Shown here: one piece after another, positions 40,899 through 54,491 of the stretch
How the letters are laid out: each line of letters begins with the position of its first letter
Position numbering within the stretch: the stretch's first letter is position 1
Origin: Paraplanobispora siamensis
GTDB lineage: Bacteria > Actinomycetota > Actinomycetes > Streptosporangiales > Streptosporangiaceae
Assembly (NCBI RefSeq): GCF_016863175.1
Contig: NZ_BOOJ01000053.1
Location: 62,001 to 126,000 of the forward strand
Direction: 5' to 3'
DNA length: 64,000 bases
Notes under the pieces: generated by a model
Told to the model about the DNA's origin: nothing
The model's input: the letters and a program-made list of their open reading frames with translations, nothing else
Database searches by the model: none
Program-made: the position numbers and the translations under genes

Positions 40899-41504
40899 TC
40901 ACGCCCGGCCCGCGCGCATCCTCGCGCCGAGCCATCCCGCGACGATCTCGCCCACCCGGGCGGGGTCCCTGTTCAGGTCGTGCCCCTCGCCCGGCAGCAC
41001 CACCAGATCGGTGGCGTCGCCCTCCTCCGGCACGCCGAACGGGTCACGGTCGCCGTTGACCACCAGCACATCCGCACCCGCCGCGCGCAACTCCTGTGCC
41101 CTGGACCGTTCCGGCTTGCCCGGCGGGTGCAGCGGGAACGCCAGCGCGACGACCGCCGCGGCCCGCACCGCCCCAGCCGTACGACAGGCGACCCTGGCCC
41201 CGTTGCTGCGGCCCCCCTGAGCCAGCGGCAGCCCCGGATGGGCCGCGCGCAACTCCCCCACCAGCGCCGTCCAGGCCTCGTCCTGCTTGACCGCCGAGCC
41301 CGGCGCCCGGGCCCCCCGCAGCCGGAAGGGCTGCGTCACCCTGGCGACCGTCCCGCCGATCTTCAGCACCTCGTCCCGTACGGCCAGCAGGTCCGGGGCC
41401 TCCACTCCCCCGCCCGATCCGTGCGTGAGGACGAGCAGGAACGACGGGTCGGGCGCGTGGTCGATCTCCACCCTGGCCGGGCCGTGCGGTGTGATGAGCT
41501 CCAT
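40899..41504 (-). CDS. Alpha/beta hydrolase of the KANL3/Tex30-like type
   Basis: A 201-residue small alpha/beta hydrolase. THGSGGG is the oxyanion region near residue 27, GGRSNGAR (about residues 96-103) the nucleophile elbow, VVNGDRDPFGVP the acid region and GEGHDL the histidine. This pattern matches dienelactone-hydrolase/KANL3-Tex30-like proteins of unknown substrate. The ATG at 41504 (MELITPHG) was chosen. It is divergent from a small membrane protein gene, 82 bp apart. Confidence 0.88.
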   Translation of the reverse strand: MELITPHGPARVEIDHAPDPSFLLVLTHGSGGGVEAPDLLAVRDEVLKIGGTVARVTQPFRLRGARAPGSAVKQDEAWTALVGELRAAHPGLPLAQGGRSNGARVACRTAGAVRAAAVVALAFPLHPPGKPERSRAQELRAAGADVLVVNGDRDPFGVPEEGDATDLVVLPGEGHDLNRDPARVGEIVAGWLGARMRAGRA

Positions 41505-41586
41505 GCGACGAAACCGTACCCGGATGGACGGCAATCTCGTCCTCATGGCCGATACCGGCGGCCATGCCCGGGTGCAGACTGAAGGC

Positions 41587-41964
41587 GTGCAGGACTACAA
41601 CGACATCCGTCAGGACATGCGCGCCACCGTCGACGCCCGGCGCGACCTCGGCCCCGAGTACGAGGCCGCGCTCGTGGAATCGTTCGTCGACCGTCTCGAC
41701 GCGACCATCGCCGCCCGGGTCCGGGCCGAGGTGCACGCGGCCGGCGCCTCGCCGTACGCGCCCTATCCCGGCCAGCCGTACCCGAAGGAGAAGAAGCGGG
41801 GCAACGCCTCGGTCGCCGTCGCTCTGGGCTCCCTGGGCATCGGCATCCCGCTGACCGGCATCGCCGCGAGCCAGGCGGGCCTGGCGGGGCTGCTGCTGGC
41901 CTGGGGCGGCATCGTGGCCGTCAACATCGCCCACGCCCTCGGCAACCTGCGCCACCGCGACTGA
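41587..41964 (+). CDS. Small two-helix membrane protein, hypothetical
   Basis: A 125-residue protein. The N-terminal half is acidic and helical (NDIRQDMRATVDARRDLGPEYEAALVESFVDRLDATIAARVRAEVHAAG), a Pro/Tyr-rich linker follows (SPYAPYPGQPYPKEKKRG), and two hydrophobic helices end it (ASVAVALGSLGIGIPLTGIAA, GLAGLLLAWGGIVAVNIAHAL). This architecture is common in actinobacterial integral membrane proteins of unknown role. The GTG at 41587 seems the best start; an ATG at 41545 is possible. Confidence 0.8.
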   Translation: MQDYNDIRQDMRATVDARRDLGPEYEAALVESFVDRLDATIAARVRAEVHAAGASPYAPYPGQPYPKEKKRGNASVAVALGSLGIGIPLTGIAASQAGLAGLLLAWGGIVAVNIAHALGNLRHRD

Positions 41965-42017
41965 CCCCGGCCGCCCGGGGGCGGGGGGCCTCGATCGCCG
42001 CGGTAAAGGCCAGGGCC

Positions 42018-42803
42018 TCAGGCGTCGCGGTCGAGCCTGAGGCGGACCTCCTCGGCGAGGCGCTCGTCGGCGTGCTCGAGACCGTAGCGCCACACCTGCT
42101 CGGCGTCCTCGTCGCGGCCGCGCAGCGGGAGCGTGCGGGCCAGCAGCTCGATGGCCAGGGCGCCGGTCTCGGCGTCGTCGCCGTCCTCCTCCACCGCCGC
42201 GGCGAACTCCGCGCAGGCCAGCTCCAGGTGGGCGATGCCGAGCAGCACCCGCAGCCTCGGCGCGTCGGCCACCTCGGGGATCTCCAGGGCCCCCAGGAGC
42301 GCGTCGGCGGCCAGGCCCGCCTCCCCCTCCTGCAGGAAGGACTCGGCCAGCCGCTGCGCCGCGCGTGAGCCGATCTCCGGGTCGCCGGTGGCCAGCGCGG
42401 CCCGCAGGGCCTGCCGGGCCTCCTGCTCCCCCGTGGCCAGGCGGGCCAGCGCCATGTGCGCCGGCGCCAGATAGGCGGGGTTGCCCAGCCCGAGCGCGGC
42501 CTGCCAGGCGGCCCGGGCCTGGTCGGGCAGGTCCTCCCGCTCGAAGCTGCCGGCCAGCAGGCAGGCCGCCTGGGCGGCGAACTCGGGGTGGCCGGTGGCC
42601 AGCGCGGTCCGGGCGGCCGCGCGGGCGCCCGGCACGTCCCCGCGCTCCTGCAGCACCACGGCCAGCCCCACGGCGGCCTGGGCCCGGTCGGGCTCGTCGG
42701 GGTCGGCGGCCAGCTCTGCGAAGATCGTGGCGGCGCCGTCCAGGTCGCCGTCCTCGGCCAGCCGGCGCGCGGTGTCCAGGGGACGCGTGTCCACCTCAGG
42801 CAT
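42018..42803 (-). CDS. TPR/Sel1-like repeat protein
   Basis: A 261-residue all-helical protein made of tetratricopeptide-like repeats (ARRLAEDGDLDGAATIFAELAADP, AAVGLAVVLQERGDVPGARAAARTAL, FAAQAACLLAGSFEREDLPDQARAAWQAAL, AAQRLAESFLQEGEAGLAADALLGAL). It would mediate protein interactions in the cytosol; no partner is evident. GGAAGGAT precedes the ATG at 42803. It follows gcvP on the same strand, with a hairpin between them. Confidence 0.85.
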   Translation of the reverse strand: MPEVDTRPLDTARRLAEDGDLDGAATIFAELAADPDEPDRAQAAVGLAVVLQERGDVPGARAAARTALATGHPEFAAQAACLLAGSFEREDLPDQARAAWQAALGLGNPAYLAPAHMALARLATGEQEARQALRAALATGDPEIGSRAAQRLAESFLQEGEAGLAADALLGALEIPEVADAPRLRVLLGIAHLELACAEFAAAVEEDGDDAETGALAIELLARTLPLRGRDEDAEQVWRYGLEHADERLAEEVRLRLDRDA

Positions 42804-42885
42804 GCAGGATCCTTCCCGGGTACGCGGTCGCCCCGAGCCTAACGACTCGGGGCCGTCCGCGTCCCCCCGCACGCGCCCATCGGAT

Positions 42886-42911
42886 GTGCGGCCCGCGCGG
42901 GCGGGCCGCAC
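42886..42911 (-). terminator. Terminator hairpin downstream of gcvP
   Basis: GTGCGGCCCGC / GCGGGCCGCAC, an 11-bp perfect stem with a 4-nt loop, starting 10 bp after the gcvP stop on the minus strand. No T-tract. Confidence 0.65.
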
Positions 42912-42920
42912 GAGGAGGGG

Positions 42921-45773
<2,853 letters not shown>

Positions 45774-45830
45774 GGAAAGCCTCCCGAGGCGGTGGAGACC
45801 GGCGCTGGGCGCGGACATGTGCTGCCGGAT

Positions 45831-46018
45831 CTCCCCCTCTGTCATCTCGACCTGAGAGCTTCACCTGCCCGGAAGGGGCGGGCTTTCACCGTCGGTGAGA
45901 CGCGCCTGGCGGACGCACCTGCTTTCCAGAGTTGCCTCGTCCGTGCGGTACAGGGTGCCTGAGAGATTCCGGGGAGGTTGCTCCTTCGGCGCCCCGATCG
46001 GGTCGGGGTCTCTCCCGC
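45831..46018 (-). promoter_or_regulatory. Tandem glycine riboswitch
   Basis: On the minus strand the leader of gcvP contains two adjacent glycine aptamers. Aptamer 1 shows GCGCCGAAGGAGCAA and AATCTCTCAGGCAC, then the linker CCGCACGGACGAGGCAACTC. Aptamer 2 shows TCACCGACGGTGAAAGCC, GGGCAGGTGAAGCTCTCAGG and the closing GACAGAGGGGGAG. The paired CTCTCAGG elements and gcvP location are typical. It should be an ON switch for glycine. Confidence 0.92.
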
Positions 46019-46042
46019 ACAGGGTCAACAGCGGTATCAACC

Positions 46043-46687
46043 TTACCCCGTACGGCGCGCCCTGCGACGGCGGGCCAGCTCATCGGCGTGGTGCTCGGCT
46101 AAAGGGCCGTCAGGGGTCTCCGCACGCTCGCCGGGCAATTCCGCCAGAGAGCCCTCCACCTCCTGCCAGACCCGGCCCAGAGCTATGCCGAACACTCCCT
46201 GACCCCCCTGCAGGAGGTCGATGACCTCGTCGGGCGAGGTGCACTCGTAGACGCTGACCCCGTCGCTCATCAGGGTGATCTGGGCCAGATCGCTGACCCC
46301 GCGGGCACGCAGGTGATGCACGGCGATGCGGATCTGCTGCAGGGAGACGCCGGTGTCCAGCAGGCGTTTGACGACCTTGAGCACCAGGATGTCGCGGAAG
46401 CCGTACAGGCGCTGGGAGCCGGAGCCGTGGGCGGCCCTGACCGTGGGCTCGACCAGTCCGGTGCGGGCCCAGTAGTCCAGTTGCCGGTAGGTGATCCCGG
46501 CAGCGGCACAGGCCGTGGGGCCCCGATAGCCGACGTCGGCGGGCAGGCTCACCTGCTGCCCCTCGAACAGCAGACCTTCTTCTCCGGCACGCTGGCGCGC
46601 CGACCGGCGCCGCCCCGGATCATCCTGGCCGGCCGCCTTTCCTTCGCCGCTGCTGACCGCCACTGCGGACCTCCGGCTTTCTCTCAT
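46043..46687 (-). CDS. MerR-family regulator (Rv1830-like)
   Basis: A 214-residue regulator. A variable Ser/Arg/Gly-rich N-terminal part precedes a MerR-type helix-turn-helix (AAAGITYRQLDYWARTGLVEPTVRAAHGSGSQRLYGFRDILVLKVVKRLLDTGVSLQQIRIAVHHL). A C-terminal effector region follows (ITLMSDGVSVYECTSPDEVIDLLQGGQGVFGIALGRVWQEVEGSLAEL). In mycobacteria the equivalent gene, next to the DUF151 nuclease and gcvB, is linked to cell-division control. The start is uncertain (ATG 46687 or GTG 46714). Confidence 0.88.
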   Translation of the reverse strand: MRESRRSAVAVSSGEGKAAGQDDPGRRRSARQRAGEEGLLFEGQQVSLPADVGYRGPTACAAAGITYRQLDYWARTGLVEPTVRAAHGSGSQRLYGFRDILVLKVVKRLLDTGVSLQQIRIAVHHLRARGVSDLAQITLMSDGVSVYECTSPDEVIDLLQGGQGVFGIALGRVWQEVEGSLAELPGERAETPDGPLAEHHADELARRRRARRTG

Positions 46688-46807
46688 CCCATGGCCTGAT
46701 CTGGGGGTTTGCACACGGCCACAGGTTCACTCGCACCGTATGACTGGGGTCCAGCTCAGTCAACGACCCCACTCGGCGCGTCGTGAAGCGTAAATGCACC
46801 GAAATTC

Positions 46808-47287
46808 CTACCCCGCGCGGCCGAAGTCCTCCGGCGAGATCTGGTCAAGGAACTCCCTGAACTTCTCCACCTCGTCTTCCTGGCCCTCCTGGTCGTCCGG
46901 AATGATCACTCCGGCCTCGCGGACCACGTCCTCACTGGCGAAGATACGCGCGCCGGTGCGCAGTGCCAAGGCGATCGAGTCCGAGGGACGGGCGCTCACC
47001 TCGACGCCGTTGGAGAACACCAGATCGGCGAAGAAGATGCCCTCACGGAGAGCGACGATGTTCACCGTGCGCAGCCCCACACCGAGAGCGTCCAGGACGT
47101 CGCGGAACAGGTCATGGGTGAGCGGCCGCGGCGGCGGCTCCTCCGCCTGGGCCATGGCGATCGCGGTCGCCTCGTTCATGCCGATCCATATGGGCAGATA
47201 GCGCTCCCCCCGCGCTTCCTTCAACAGGACGATGGGCTGGTTGGAGGGCATCTCAACCCGAACGCCCACGACCTCCATCTGCAACAC
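46808..47287 (-). CDS. DUF151 bifunctional nuclease-family protein
   Basis: A 159-residue protein of the DUF151/BFN family: MEVVGVRVEMPSNQPIVLLKEARGERYLPIWIGMNEATAIAMAQ, PPRPLTHDLFRDVLDALG, and PSDSIALALRTGARIFASEDVV are the conserved blocks, followed by an acidic C-terminal tail. Plant homologues degrade RNA and DNA; the bacterial role is not established. A GTG start follows GGAGCAG. It sits between two merR genes as in Mycobacterium (Rv1828-Rv1830). Confidence 0.94.
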   Translation of the reverse strand: MLQMEVVGVRVEMPSNQPIVLLKEARGERYLPIWIGMNEATAIAMAQAEEPPPRPLTHDLFRDVLDALGVGLRTVNIVALREGIFFADLVFSNGVEVSARPSDSIALALRTGARIFASEDVVREAGVIIPDDQEGQEDEVEKFREFLDQISPEDFGRAG

Positions 47288-47372
47288 GGGCTGCTCCGTC
47301 TTTTCGCTGAGTTCCGACCGGTTTCTTCAACGTAACACCCACAGGGCGGGAAGCGCCCGGTCAGGTCCGGCC

Positions 47373-48053
47373 TCACCTACCCAGCGCGTCACGTACCCCG
47401 GAACGCAGGAGCGAAGCGTGCAGCTCCAGCAGCAGGCCGGATATCTCCCTGGCCGTCTCGTCCGCCCTGTCGATGGCGCCGGGGCCCTTGCGGCGCAGCA
47501 GGGGGGCCACCGCCTGCTCCACGAGCCCGGCCTCCCGTTCGGCGGCGGCCCTGACCGCCCTCAGGTGGCGGGCGTGCAGCCCGAAGGCGGCCAGCGCGCC
47601 CACGCTGCGGGCCACGGCCAGCGCCTCGGCGTCGTAGTGGCGGGCCACCGCCGACAGCAGGCCGTAGTCCTCGAGCTCGGTCAGGGTCTCCTCGTCGAGG
47701 TCGGCCGCGGCCAGGAGCTCCTCCCGGGTGAGGCGGACCTCGGCGGGCGCCTCGTCGGGGATCGCCCGCGGCCGGGCGACCGGCCGGTCCTCCCGGTCGG
47801 CCGCCTCCAGCCGGTCCTTGATCACGCGCAGCGGGAGGTAGCGGTCACGCTGCTCGCTGAGGATGTACCGCAGCCGCTCGACGTCGGCGTAGGTGAACTT
47901 CCGGTAGCCGGAGGGACTCCGCTCCGGCTCGATCAACCCCTCGCCCTCCAGGAAACGGATCTTGGAGATGCTGACGTCGGGGAATTCGCCCTGCAGAAGG
48001 GCGAGGACCTCCCCGATGCTCATATGCGCACGAGCGGCCTGCGGGCTCATCAT
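47373..48053 (-). CDS. MerR-family regulator (FtsR/Rv1828-like)
   Basis: A 226-residue regulator with an N-terminal MerR winged helix (SIGEVLALLQGEFPDVSISKIRFLEGEGLIEPERSPSGYRKFTYADVERLRYIL) and a second C-terminal domain (LTREELLAAADLDEETLTELEDYGLL, then a helical segment). This matches Rv1828 and the corynebacterial FtsR, which influences ftsZ expression. Its start overlaps the GarA gene's stop by 4 bp, so the two are probably co-translated. Confidence 0.92.
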   Translation of the reverse strand: MMSPQAARAHMSIGEVLALLQGEFPDVSISKIRFLEGEGLIEPERSPSGYRKFTYADVERLRYILSEQRDRYLPLRVIKDRLEAADREDRPVARPRAIPDEAPAEVRLTREELLAAADLDEETLTELEDYGLLSAVARHYDAEALAVARSVGALAAFGLHARHLRAVRAAAEREAGLVEQAVAPLLRRKGPGAIDRADETAREISGLLLELHASLLRSGVRDALGR

Positions 48054-48562
48054 CCTCCAGCGGCGCCGCGGGTGAGGAACACCAGACGGAACTTTCCGAT
48101 CTGCACCTCGTCCCCGCCGTAGAGCGGGACCTCCTCGATCCGCTCACGGTTGACGTAGGTGCCGTTCAGGCTGCCGACGTCACGGACGGTGAACATGCCC
48201 CCGCCGTGCCGGTAGAACTCCACGTGGCGCCGCGAGACGGTGATGTCGTCGAGGAAGATGTCGCTCTCCGGGTGGCGGCCCACGGTGGTGAGGTCGCTGT
48301 CCAGCAGGAAGCGGCTGCCGGCGTTCGGGCCGCGCATGGCGACCAGCAGAGCCGTGCCCGGACGCAGCTGCTCGACGGCCTGCCGCTCTGCGAGGAGCGT
48401 CTCCCCTGTCTCCGCCTCATAGGCCTCGATCCCGGACAAGGAGATTGTCGACGTGCTGTCTCCCGGGACCTCAGCTCTGGTCAGCGGCGACCCGCAGCGA
48501 GAACAGAAACGCGCGTCCTCGGGGTTGGCATGACCGCACTGCGTGCAGTAGACGCTCGGCAT
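48050..48562 (-). CDS. garA: FHA-domain protein GarA/OdhI-like
   Basis: A 170-residue protein. An N-terminal zinc ribbon (CTQCGHANPEDARFCSRCG, residues 6-24) precedes a short Thr/Ser-rich segment (GDSTSTISLSG) at the position where GarA and OdhI are phosphorylated by Ser/Thr kinases. The FHA domain has GRHPESDIFLDDITVSRRHVEFYRHGG and GSLNGTYVNRERIEE, with intact phosphothreonine-binding residues. It should inhibit 2-oxoglutarate dehydrogenase and related enzymes depending on phosphorylation. The M. tuberculosis form lacks this ribbon. AGGAGG lies upstream of the ATG. Confidence 0.92.
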   Translation of the reverse strand: MPSVYCTQCGHANPEDARFCSRCGSPLTRAEVPGDSTSTISLSGIEAYEAETGETLLAERQAVEQLRPGTALLVAMRGPNAGSRFLLDSDLTTVGRHPESDIFLDDITVSRRHVEFYRHGGGMFTVRDVGSLNGTYVNRERIEEVPLYGGDEVQIGKFRLVFLTRGAAGG

Positions 48563-48830
48563 CGATCGGCTCGGCCTCCTACCGCGAAGACGCGGCAACG
48601 GTGCTCGGGGATGCGCGCCTCGCTTCTTCGCTTCTCAAGTGTGTTCAGACTGCGAATGCCGAAACTTACGCCGCTGAGGCGCAAAGGTCAAGGCGAGCGG
48701 TCGACCGCGGGTTCGGTCGTGTCAAAGCTACAGCGGGGCACGGTCCAAGGTCTACATCTCTGCCCATGGCGGCGATGGCGCGTCGCATGGCGTTCGGCGG
48801 CGGCGCCGGAGTATATGATCTTGTACGGGG

Positions 48831-51332
48831 TCACAGGCCGGCGGCGCGTTCCACTACGCGGGCCCAGCGTTCCAGGAGGGCCTGGGCGGAGTCGACGTCG
48901 GGGCCTTCGGCCCACAGGTGGGTGACGGCCTCGGCGGGGTCGGGCAGGACCAGGGCCCAGCTGCCGTCCTCGGCGACGACCCGGACTCCGTCGGTGGTGT
49001 CGATCCGGTAGCCCTCGGCGGCCTCGATGACAGAGCGCATCACCACGCCCTTGGCCGCCCAGGGGGTGGGCACCGTACGGCGCAGCAGGCGGGCCACGGG
49101 GATCCTGGCGTCGATCTGGCTGAGCGACAGCCGGGTCCTGGCGACCAGGCCCAGCAGGCGCAGGAACACCGCCAGGCCGTCCACCGTGGGGCCGAACTCC
49201 GGCACGATGAAACCGCCGCGCCCGTCCCCGGCGAAGACCATGTCGGAGGCCTTGGAGGCGGCGGTGAGAGCGTCGATCGCGGTGGAGGTCCACTCGACCT
49301 GCACCCCGTGGAACCGGCAGACCTGCTCGGCCACGCGGGTGGTGGTCACCGGCAGCGCCACCCGGCCGCCGCGCCGTTCGGCCGCCACCAGGTCCAGCAC
49401 GACCAGCAGGGCCCGCTCCTCGCTGATCAGCTGGCCCATCTCGTTGACCAGCGAGACCCGCTCGCCCACCGGGTCGAACCGTACGCCGAAGGCCGCCCTG
49501 GAGGAGCTGACGAGCTCCGACAGGCGCTGCAGGTCACGGCGGCGCTCGGCGAAGGTCTCGGTGGGCGAGGCGTCGTCCAGCCGGTTGTTGACCGTCAGCA
49601 CGTCCACCCCGACCCGGCCCAGGAGGCTGGGCAGCACCAGCGAGGAGGTGCCGCCGGCGCAGTCGACCACGACCTTCATGTCGGCGTCGCGCACGCCGCT
49701 CATGTTCACATAGCGCAGCAGTTCGTGGGTGTAGCCCTCGACCGCGCGGGAGGGGAAGGTGAGCTCGGCGATCTCGCCGGGGAAGGCGCGGCGGAACTCC
49801 TGGCGCGAGAAGACCCGCTCCAGCTTGCGCTGGGCCGACTGCGACAGGTCGGCGCCGGTCTCGTCCATGAAGACGATGTCCACGCTCTGCGGGTCGCCGG
49901 GGGTGGTGCGCAGCGCGATCCCGCCGACGGCGTTCTCCCTGGCGGTGTGGAAACGCGAGACCGGCAGCGGGGCGGCCTCCAGGTCCAGCACGTTGATGGC
50001 GCTGGCGTTCAGGGCGCTGATGACGGCTCTCTTCAGGGCCCTGGCGGCCCGGGAGGAGTCCCGGGAGGTGACCACCGAGGTGCCCTTCCTGAGGGTCGTG
50101 GCGTAGGCGCTGGCCAGCCGTACGCACAGCTCCGGGGTGATCTCGACGTTGACCAGCCCGGAGACCCCGCGCGGGCCGAACAGGTTGCGCTGGCCCCGCG
50201 ACTCCCAGATGACGCTGGTGTTGACGACGGCTCCGGCCTCGACGGTCTTGAACGGGTAGACCTTGACCCCGGAGGAGACGTAGGCCTCGGCCTCGATGAT
50301 GCACTCGTCGCCGACGACCGCGTTCTCCTCGACCCGGGCCCCCGTCATCAGGTCGGTGTTCTTGCCGATGACGCAGCCGCGCAGGTGGGTGCTCGGTCCC
50401 ACGTAGACGTTGTCGTGGACGACCGCGCGGTGCAGGAACGCGCCCTCGCGCACCACCGCGTTGCTGCCCAGCACGGTGTACTCCCGCAGCTCGGCCCCGG
50501 CCTCGACCTTGGCGTAGTCGCCGATGTACAGGGGGCCCTTCAGGATCGCGTCGGGGTCCACCACCGCGCCCTCGGCCACCCAGACGCCGGGCGAGAGCTC
50601 GAAGGCCCCGATGTCCACCTTGACCCGGCCGGACAGCACGTCGGCCTGGACCCGCAGGTAGCTCTCGTGGGTGCCGACGTCCTCCCAGTAGCCGTCGGCC
50701 ACGTAGCCGAACAGCGGGGCCCCGCGCTTCAGCAGCTCCGGGAACACGTCCGCCGACCAGTCGACCGGCCCGTCGGCGGAGACCTCGTCGAGGACCTCCG
50801 GCTCCATCACGTAGATGCCGGTGTTGACGGTGTCGGAGAAGACCTGGCCCCAGGTGGGCTTCTCCAGGAACCGCTCCACCCGGCCCTGCTCGTCGACGAT
50901 GACGATGCCGAACTCCAGCGGGTTGGGCACCCGCTTGAGCCCGATGGTGACCAGGGCGTCGTTCTCCCGGTGGAAGCGGATCATGTCGGTCAGGTCGATG
51001 TCGGTGAGCGCGTCCCCGGAGATGACCATGAAGGGCGCGTCGCGGAGCTCGTCGGCGGCGTTCTTCACGCTCCCGGCGGTGCCCAGCGGCCGCTCCTCGG
51101 TGGCGTAGTACAGGTTCATCCCGAGCTCGTCACCGTCGCCGAAGTAGTTGCGCACCAGGGCGGCCAGGAACTGCACGGTCACCACGGTCTCGGTGAGCCC
51201 GTGCCGTTTGAGCAGGCGCAGCACATGCTCCATGATCGGCCTGTTGACCACAGGGAGCAGGGGCTTGGGCTGGTTCGCGGTCATCGGCCGCAGCCGTGTC
51301 CCCTCACCGCCCGCCATGACGACGGCCTTCAC
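48831..51332 (-). CDS. Sugar-phosphate nucleotidyltransferase fused to a degenerate phosphohexomutase domain
   Basis: An 833-residue protein, annotated in relatives as mannose-1-phosphate guanylyltransferase. The N-terminal nucleotidyltransferase ([37 protein letters not shown]) is intact. A left-handed beta-helix follows (about residues 250-370; [17 protein letters not shown]). The C-terminal half has the order of a phosphoglucomutase/phosphomannomutase, but the TASHNP serine loop is replaced by RTTPGDP and the DGDxDR metal loop reads DPVGERV. I infer the mutase half is inactive or regulatory. A GTG start follows GAGGTGATCA, 9 bp after the pgsA-like gene. Confidence 0.88.
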   Translation of the reverse strand: MKAVVMAGGEGTRLRPMTANQPKPLLPVVNRPIMEHVLRLLKRHGLTETVVTVQFLAALVRNYFGDGDELGMNLYYATEERPLGTAGSVKNAADELRDAPFMVISGDALTDIDLTDMIRFHRENDALVTIGLKRVPNPLEFGIVIVDEQGRVERFLEKPTWGQVFSDTVNTGIYVMEPEVLDEVSADGPVDWSADVFPELLKRGAPLFGYVADGYWEDVGTHESYLRVQADVLSGRVKVDIGAFELSPGVWVAEGAVVDPDAILKGPLYIGDYAKVEAGAELREYTVLGSNAVVREGAFLHRAVVHDNVYVGPSTHLRGCVIGKNTDLMTGARVEENAVVGDECIIEAEAYVSSGVKVYPFKTVEAGAVVNTSVIWESRGQRNLFGPRGVSGLVNVEITPELCVRLASAYATTLRKGTSVVTSRDSSRAARALKRAVISALNASAINVLDLEAAPLPVSRFHTARENAVGGIALRTTPGDPQSVDIVFMDETGADLSQSAQRKLERVFSRQEFRRAFPGEIAELTFPSRAVEGYTHELLRYVNMSGVRDADMKVVVDCAGGTSSLVLPSLLGRVGVDVLTVNNRLDDASPTETFAERRRDLQRLSELVSSSRAAFGVRFDPVGERVSLVNEMGQLISEERALLVVLDLVAAERRGGRVALPVTTTRVAEQVCRFHGVQVEWTSTAIDALTAASKASDMVFAGDGRGGFIVPEFGPTVDGLAVFLRLLGLVARTRLSLSQIDARIPVARLLRRTVPTPWAAKGVVMRSVIEAAEGYRIDTTDGVRVVAEDGSWALVLPDPAEAVTHLWAEGPDVDSAQALLERWARVVERAAGL

Positions 51333-51341
51333 TGATCACCT

Positions 51342-51932
51342 CTAACGGCTTTCGGCTCCTTTTCGGAGCTGCCGCACCTGTACCCAATACAGCACCCCTG
51401 ACCACCAGTACAGCCCGACGCCCCAGATCGCCAGTGACCAGCCCACGATTCGCGCCGGTTGGGCGTACCACGCGTCGTGGTGGGCCAGGAAGAGCAGCGG
51501 GAAGGAGTAGAGCAGGTTGGCCGTGGCGGCCTTGCCCAGGAAGTGCACCGGCAGCGCCGGGCCGTACCCGAGTCTGCGCAGGATCGGCGGGATGCCCAGC
51601 AGCATCACGTCCCGGAGCGGGATGATCAGCGCCAGCCACCAGGGGATGATGTCCCGCAGGGCCAGGCCCAGCAGGGTGGCCAGGATGTAGAGCCGGTCGG
51701 CCAGCGGGTCGAGCAGCCGGCCGAGCCTGCTGGTCTGGTTCCACGCCCGGGCGATCTTGCCGTCGAGCCAGTCGGAGAACCCGGCGAGCATCAGCAGCGC
51801 GACGGCCCAGCCGTCGGCCTTCGGGCCCAGCACGAGCCAGAGGAAGACCGGGACGCCGAGCAGCCTGGCCAGGCTCAGCGCGTTGGGAACCGTCCAGATC
51901 CGATCCTCGGTTCCCGATATCTCCGAACTCAC
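51342..51932 (-). CDS. CDP-alcohol phosphatidyltransferase (PgsA2/cardiolipin-synthase-like)
   Basis: A 196-residue membrane enzyme. The family motif DGx2ARx8Gx3Dx3D is complete in DWLDGKIARAWNQTSRLGRLLDPLADR (about residues 53-80), and about five hydrophobic helices surround it. It transfers a phosphatidyl group from CDP-diacylglycerol to an alcohol, probably glycerol phosphate or phosphatidylglycerol. In M. tuberculosis, pgsA2 (Rv1822) lies in the same cluster. It is the first gene of a two-gene unit with the nucleotidyltransferase. Confidence 0.9.
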   Translation of the reverse strand: MSSEISGTEDRIWTVPNALSLARLLGVPVFLWLVLGPKADGWAVALLMLAGFSDWLDGKIARAWNQTSRLGRLLDPLADRLYILATLLGLALRDIIPWWLALIIPLRDVMLLGIPPILRRLGYGPALPVHFLGKAATANLLYSFPLLFLAHHDAWYAQPARIVGWSLAIWGVGLYWWSGVLYWVQVRQLRKGAESR

Positions 51933-51970
51933 CCGTTTATCTCCTCCCCGTGCCTGATAGCGACACTACT

Positions 51971-52048
51971 GTGTTGATGGCGACGCTTCGCGTCGCGGCT
52001 CGGGGGCTGTGTTTGATGGCGACGCTTCGCATCGCAGGCTCGGGGGCT
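51971..52048. repeat. Two-copy 38-40 bp repeat containing GCGACGC-TTC-GCGTCGC hairpins
   Basis: Unit 1 (51971-52008) and unit 2 (52009-52048) share TTGATGGCGACGCTTCGC, then TCGC and GGCTCGGGGGCT. Each contains a stem of 7 bp with a TTC loop (unit 2 has one changed base). They lie in the divergent promoter region between the pgsA-like gene and thiC. Confidence 0.7.
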
Positions 52049-52215
52049 CCTCGATCCGGCTCCCGCCCTCGTCGCGTCCTCGCTTCGCTCCGGGCGCTCC
52101 TCCGTTGGTTCACCGGCGCCCCCTCGCAGGTGGCCGTGACGACGGAGGGCGTCGTTGGGCAGTCATCCCGCACCCCAGAGCATGTGTCGGCGTGTCTTGA
52201 TCGTGGGGGTGGTGA

Positions 52216-54078
<1,863 letters not shown>

Positions 54079-54092
54079 CCGCCCGGAAACCG

Positions 54093-54341
54093 TCAGCCCT
54101 CGGTCTCCGGGGCGCCCTCGACGCGCCCCTCGGCGCCCCGGCCGGTCGTCTCCCCCAGCCCCGAGGACTCCGCGGGCATGGCCGACCCGATGCCGGAGGC
54201 CCGGTCGGCGGGGTTCTGCGGCTCGTCGGGATAGGAGGTCTCGGTCATCGAGCCGGCGCTGCCGACGGCGTCCTCCATGCGCTGGTCGGCGGGGCCGCCG
54301 GAGTCCGGCACCCAGCTCTCGTCACGTTCGGTGTCGTTCAT
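54093..54341 (-). CDS. Small acidic hypothetical protein
   Basis: An 82-residue protein rich in Gly, Ser, Glu, Asp and Pro and nearly without hydrophobic residues (NDTERDESWVPDSGGPADQRMEDAVGS, TSYPDEPQNPADRASGIGSAMPAESSG). It is probably disordered. No family recognised and no good ribosome site is visible, so it could be spurious, but the codon pattern and the location after a terminator pair favour a gene. Confidence 0.5.
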   Translation of the reverse strand: MNDTERDESWVPDSGGPADQRMEDAVGSAGSMTETSYPDEPQNPADRASGIGSAMPAESSGLGETTGRGAEGRVEGAPETEG

Positions 54342-54396
54342 GGCGTTAGCCTGCCCAGGAAGGAGGGCTCCTACCGCCGCCCGCGCGAACGCGGGA

Positions 54397-54479
54397 GGGG
54401 GCGTCCCCCGGCCCCGGGGGGCGGGCCGGAAGGACGCCCCCGCGTCACGGGAGGCCGCTCCGCCGCGCCGCGGAGCGGC
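54397..54479 (-). terminator. Two tandem terminator hairpins
   Basis: GGGGGCGTCC / GGACGCCCCC (54397-54441, 25-nt structured loop) and GCCGCTCCGC / GCGGAGCGGC (54454-54479, 6-nt loop). They follow the stop of the four-helix membrane protein on the minus strand. No T-tract. Confidence 0.55.
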
Positions 54480-54491
54480 GCCCGTCCTGCC

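Noticed and set aside
48918-51335. An 805-codon plus-strand frame opposite the nucleotidyltransferase gene
   Set aside because: Antisense shadow of a recognised gene, with no domain.
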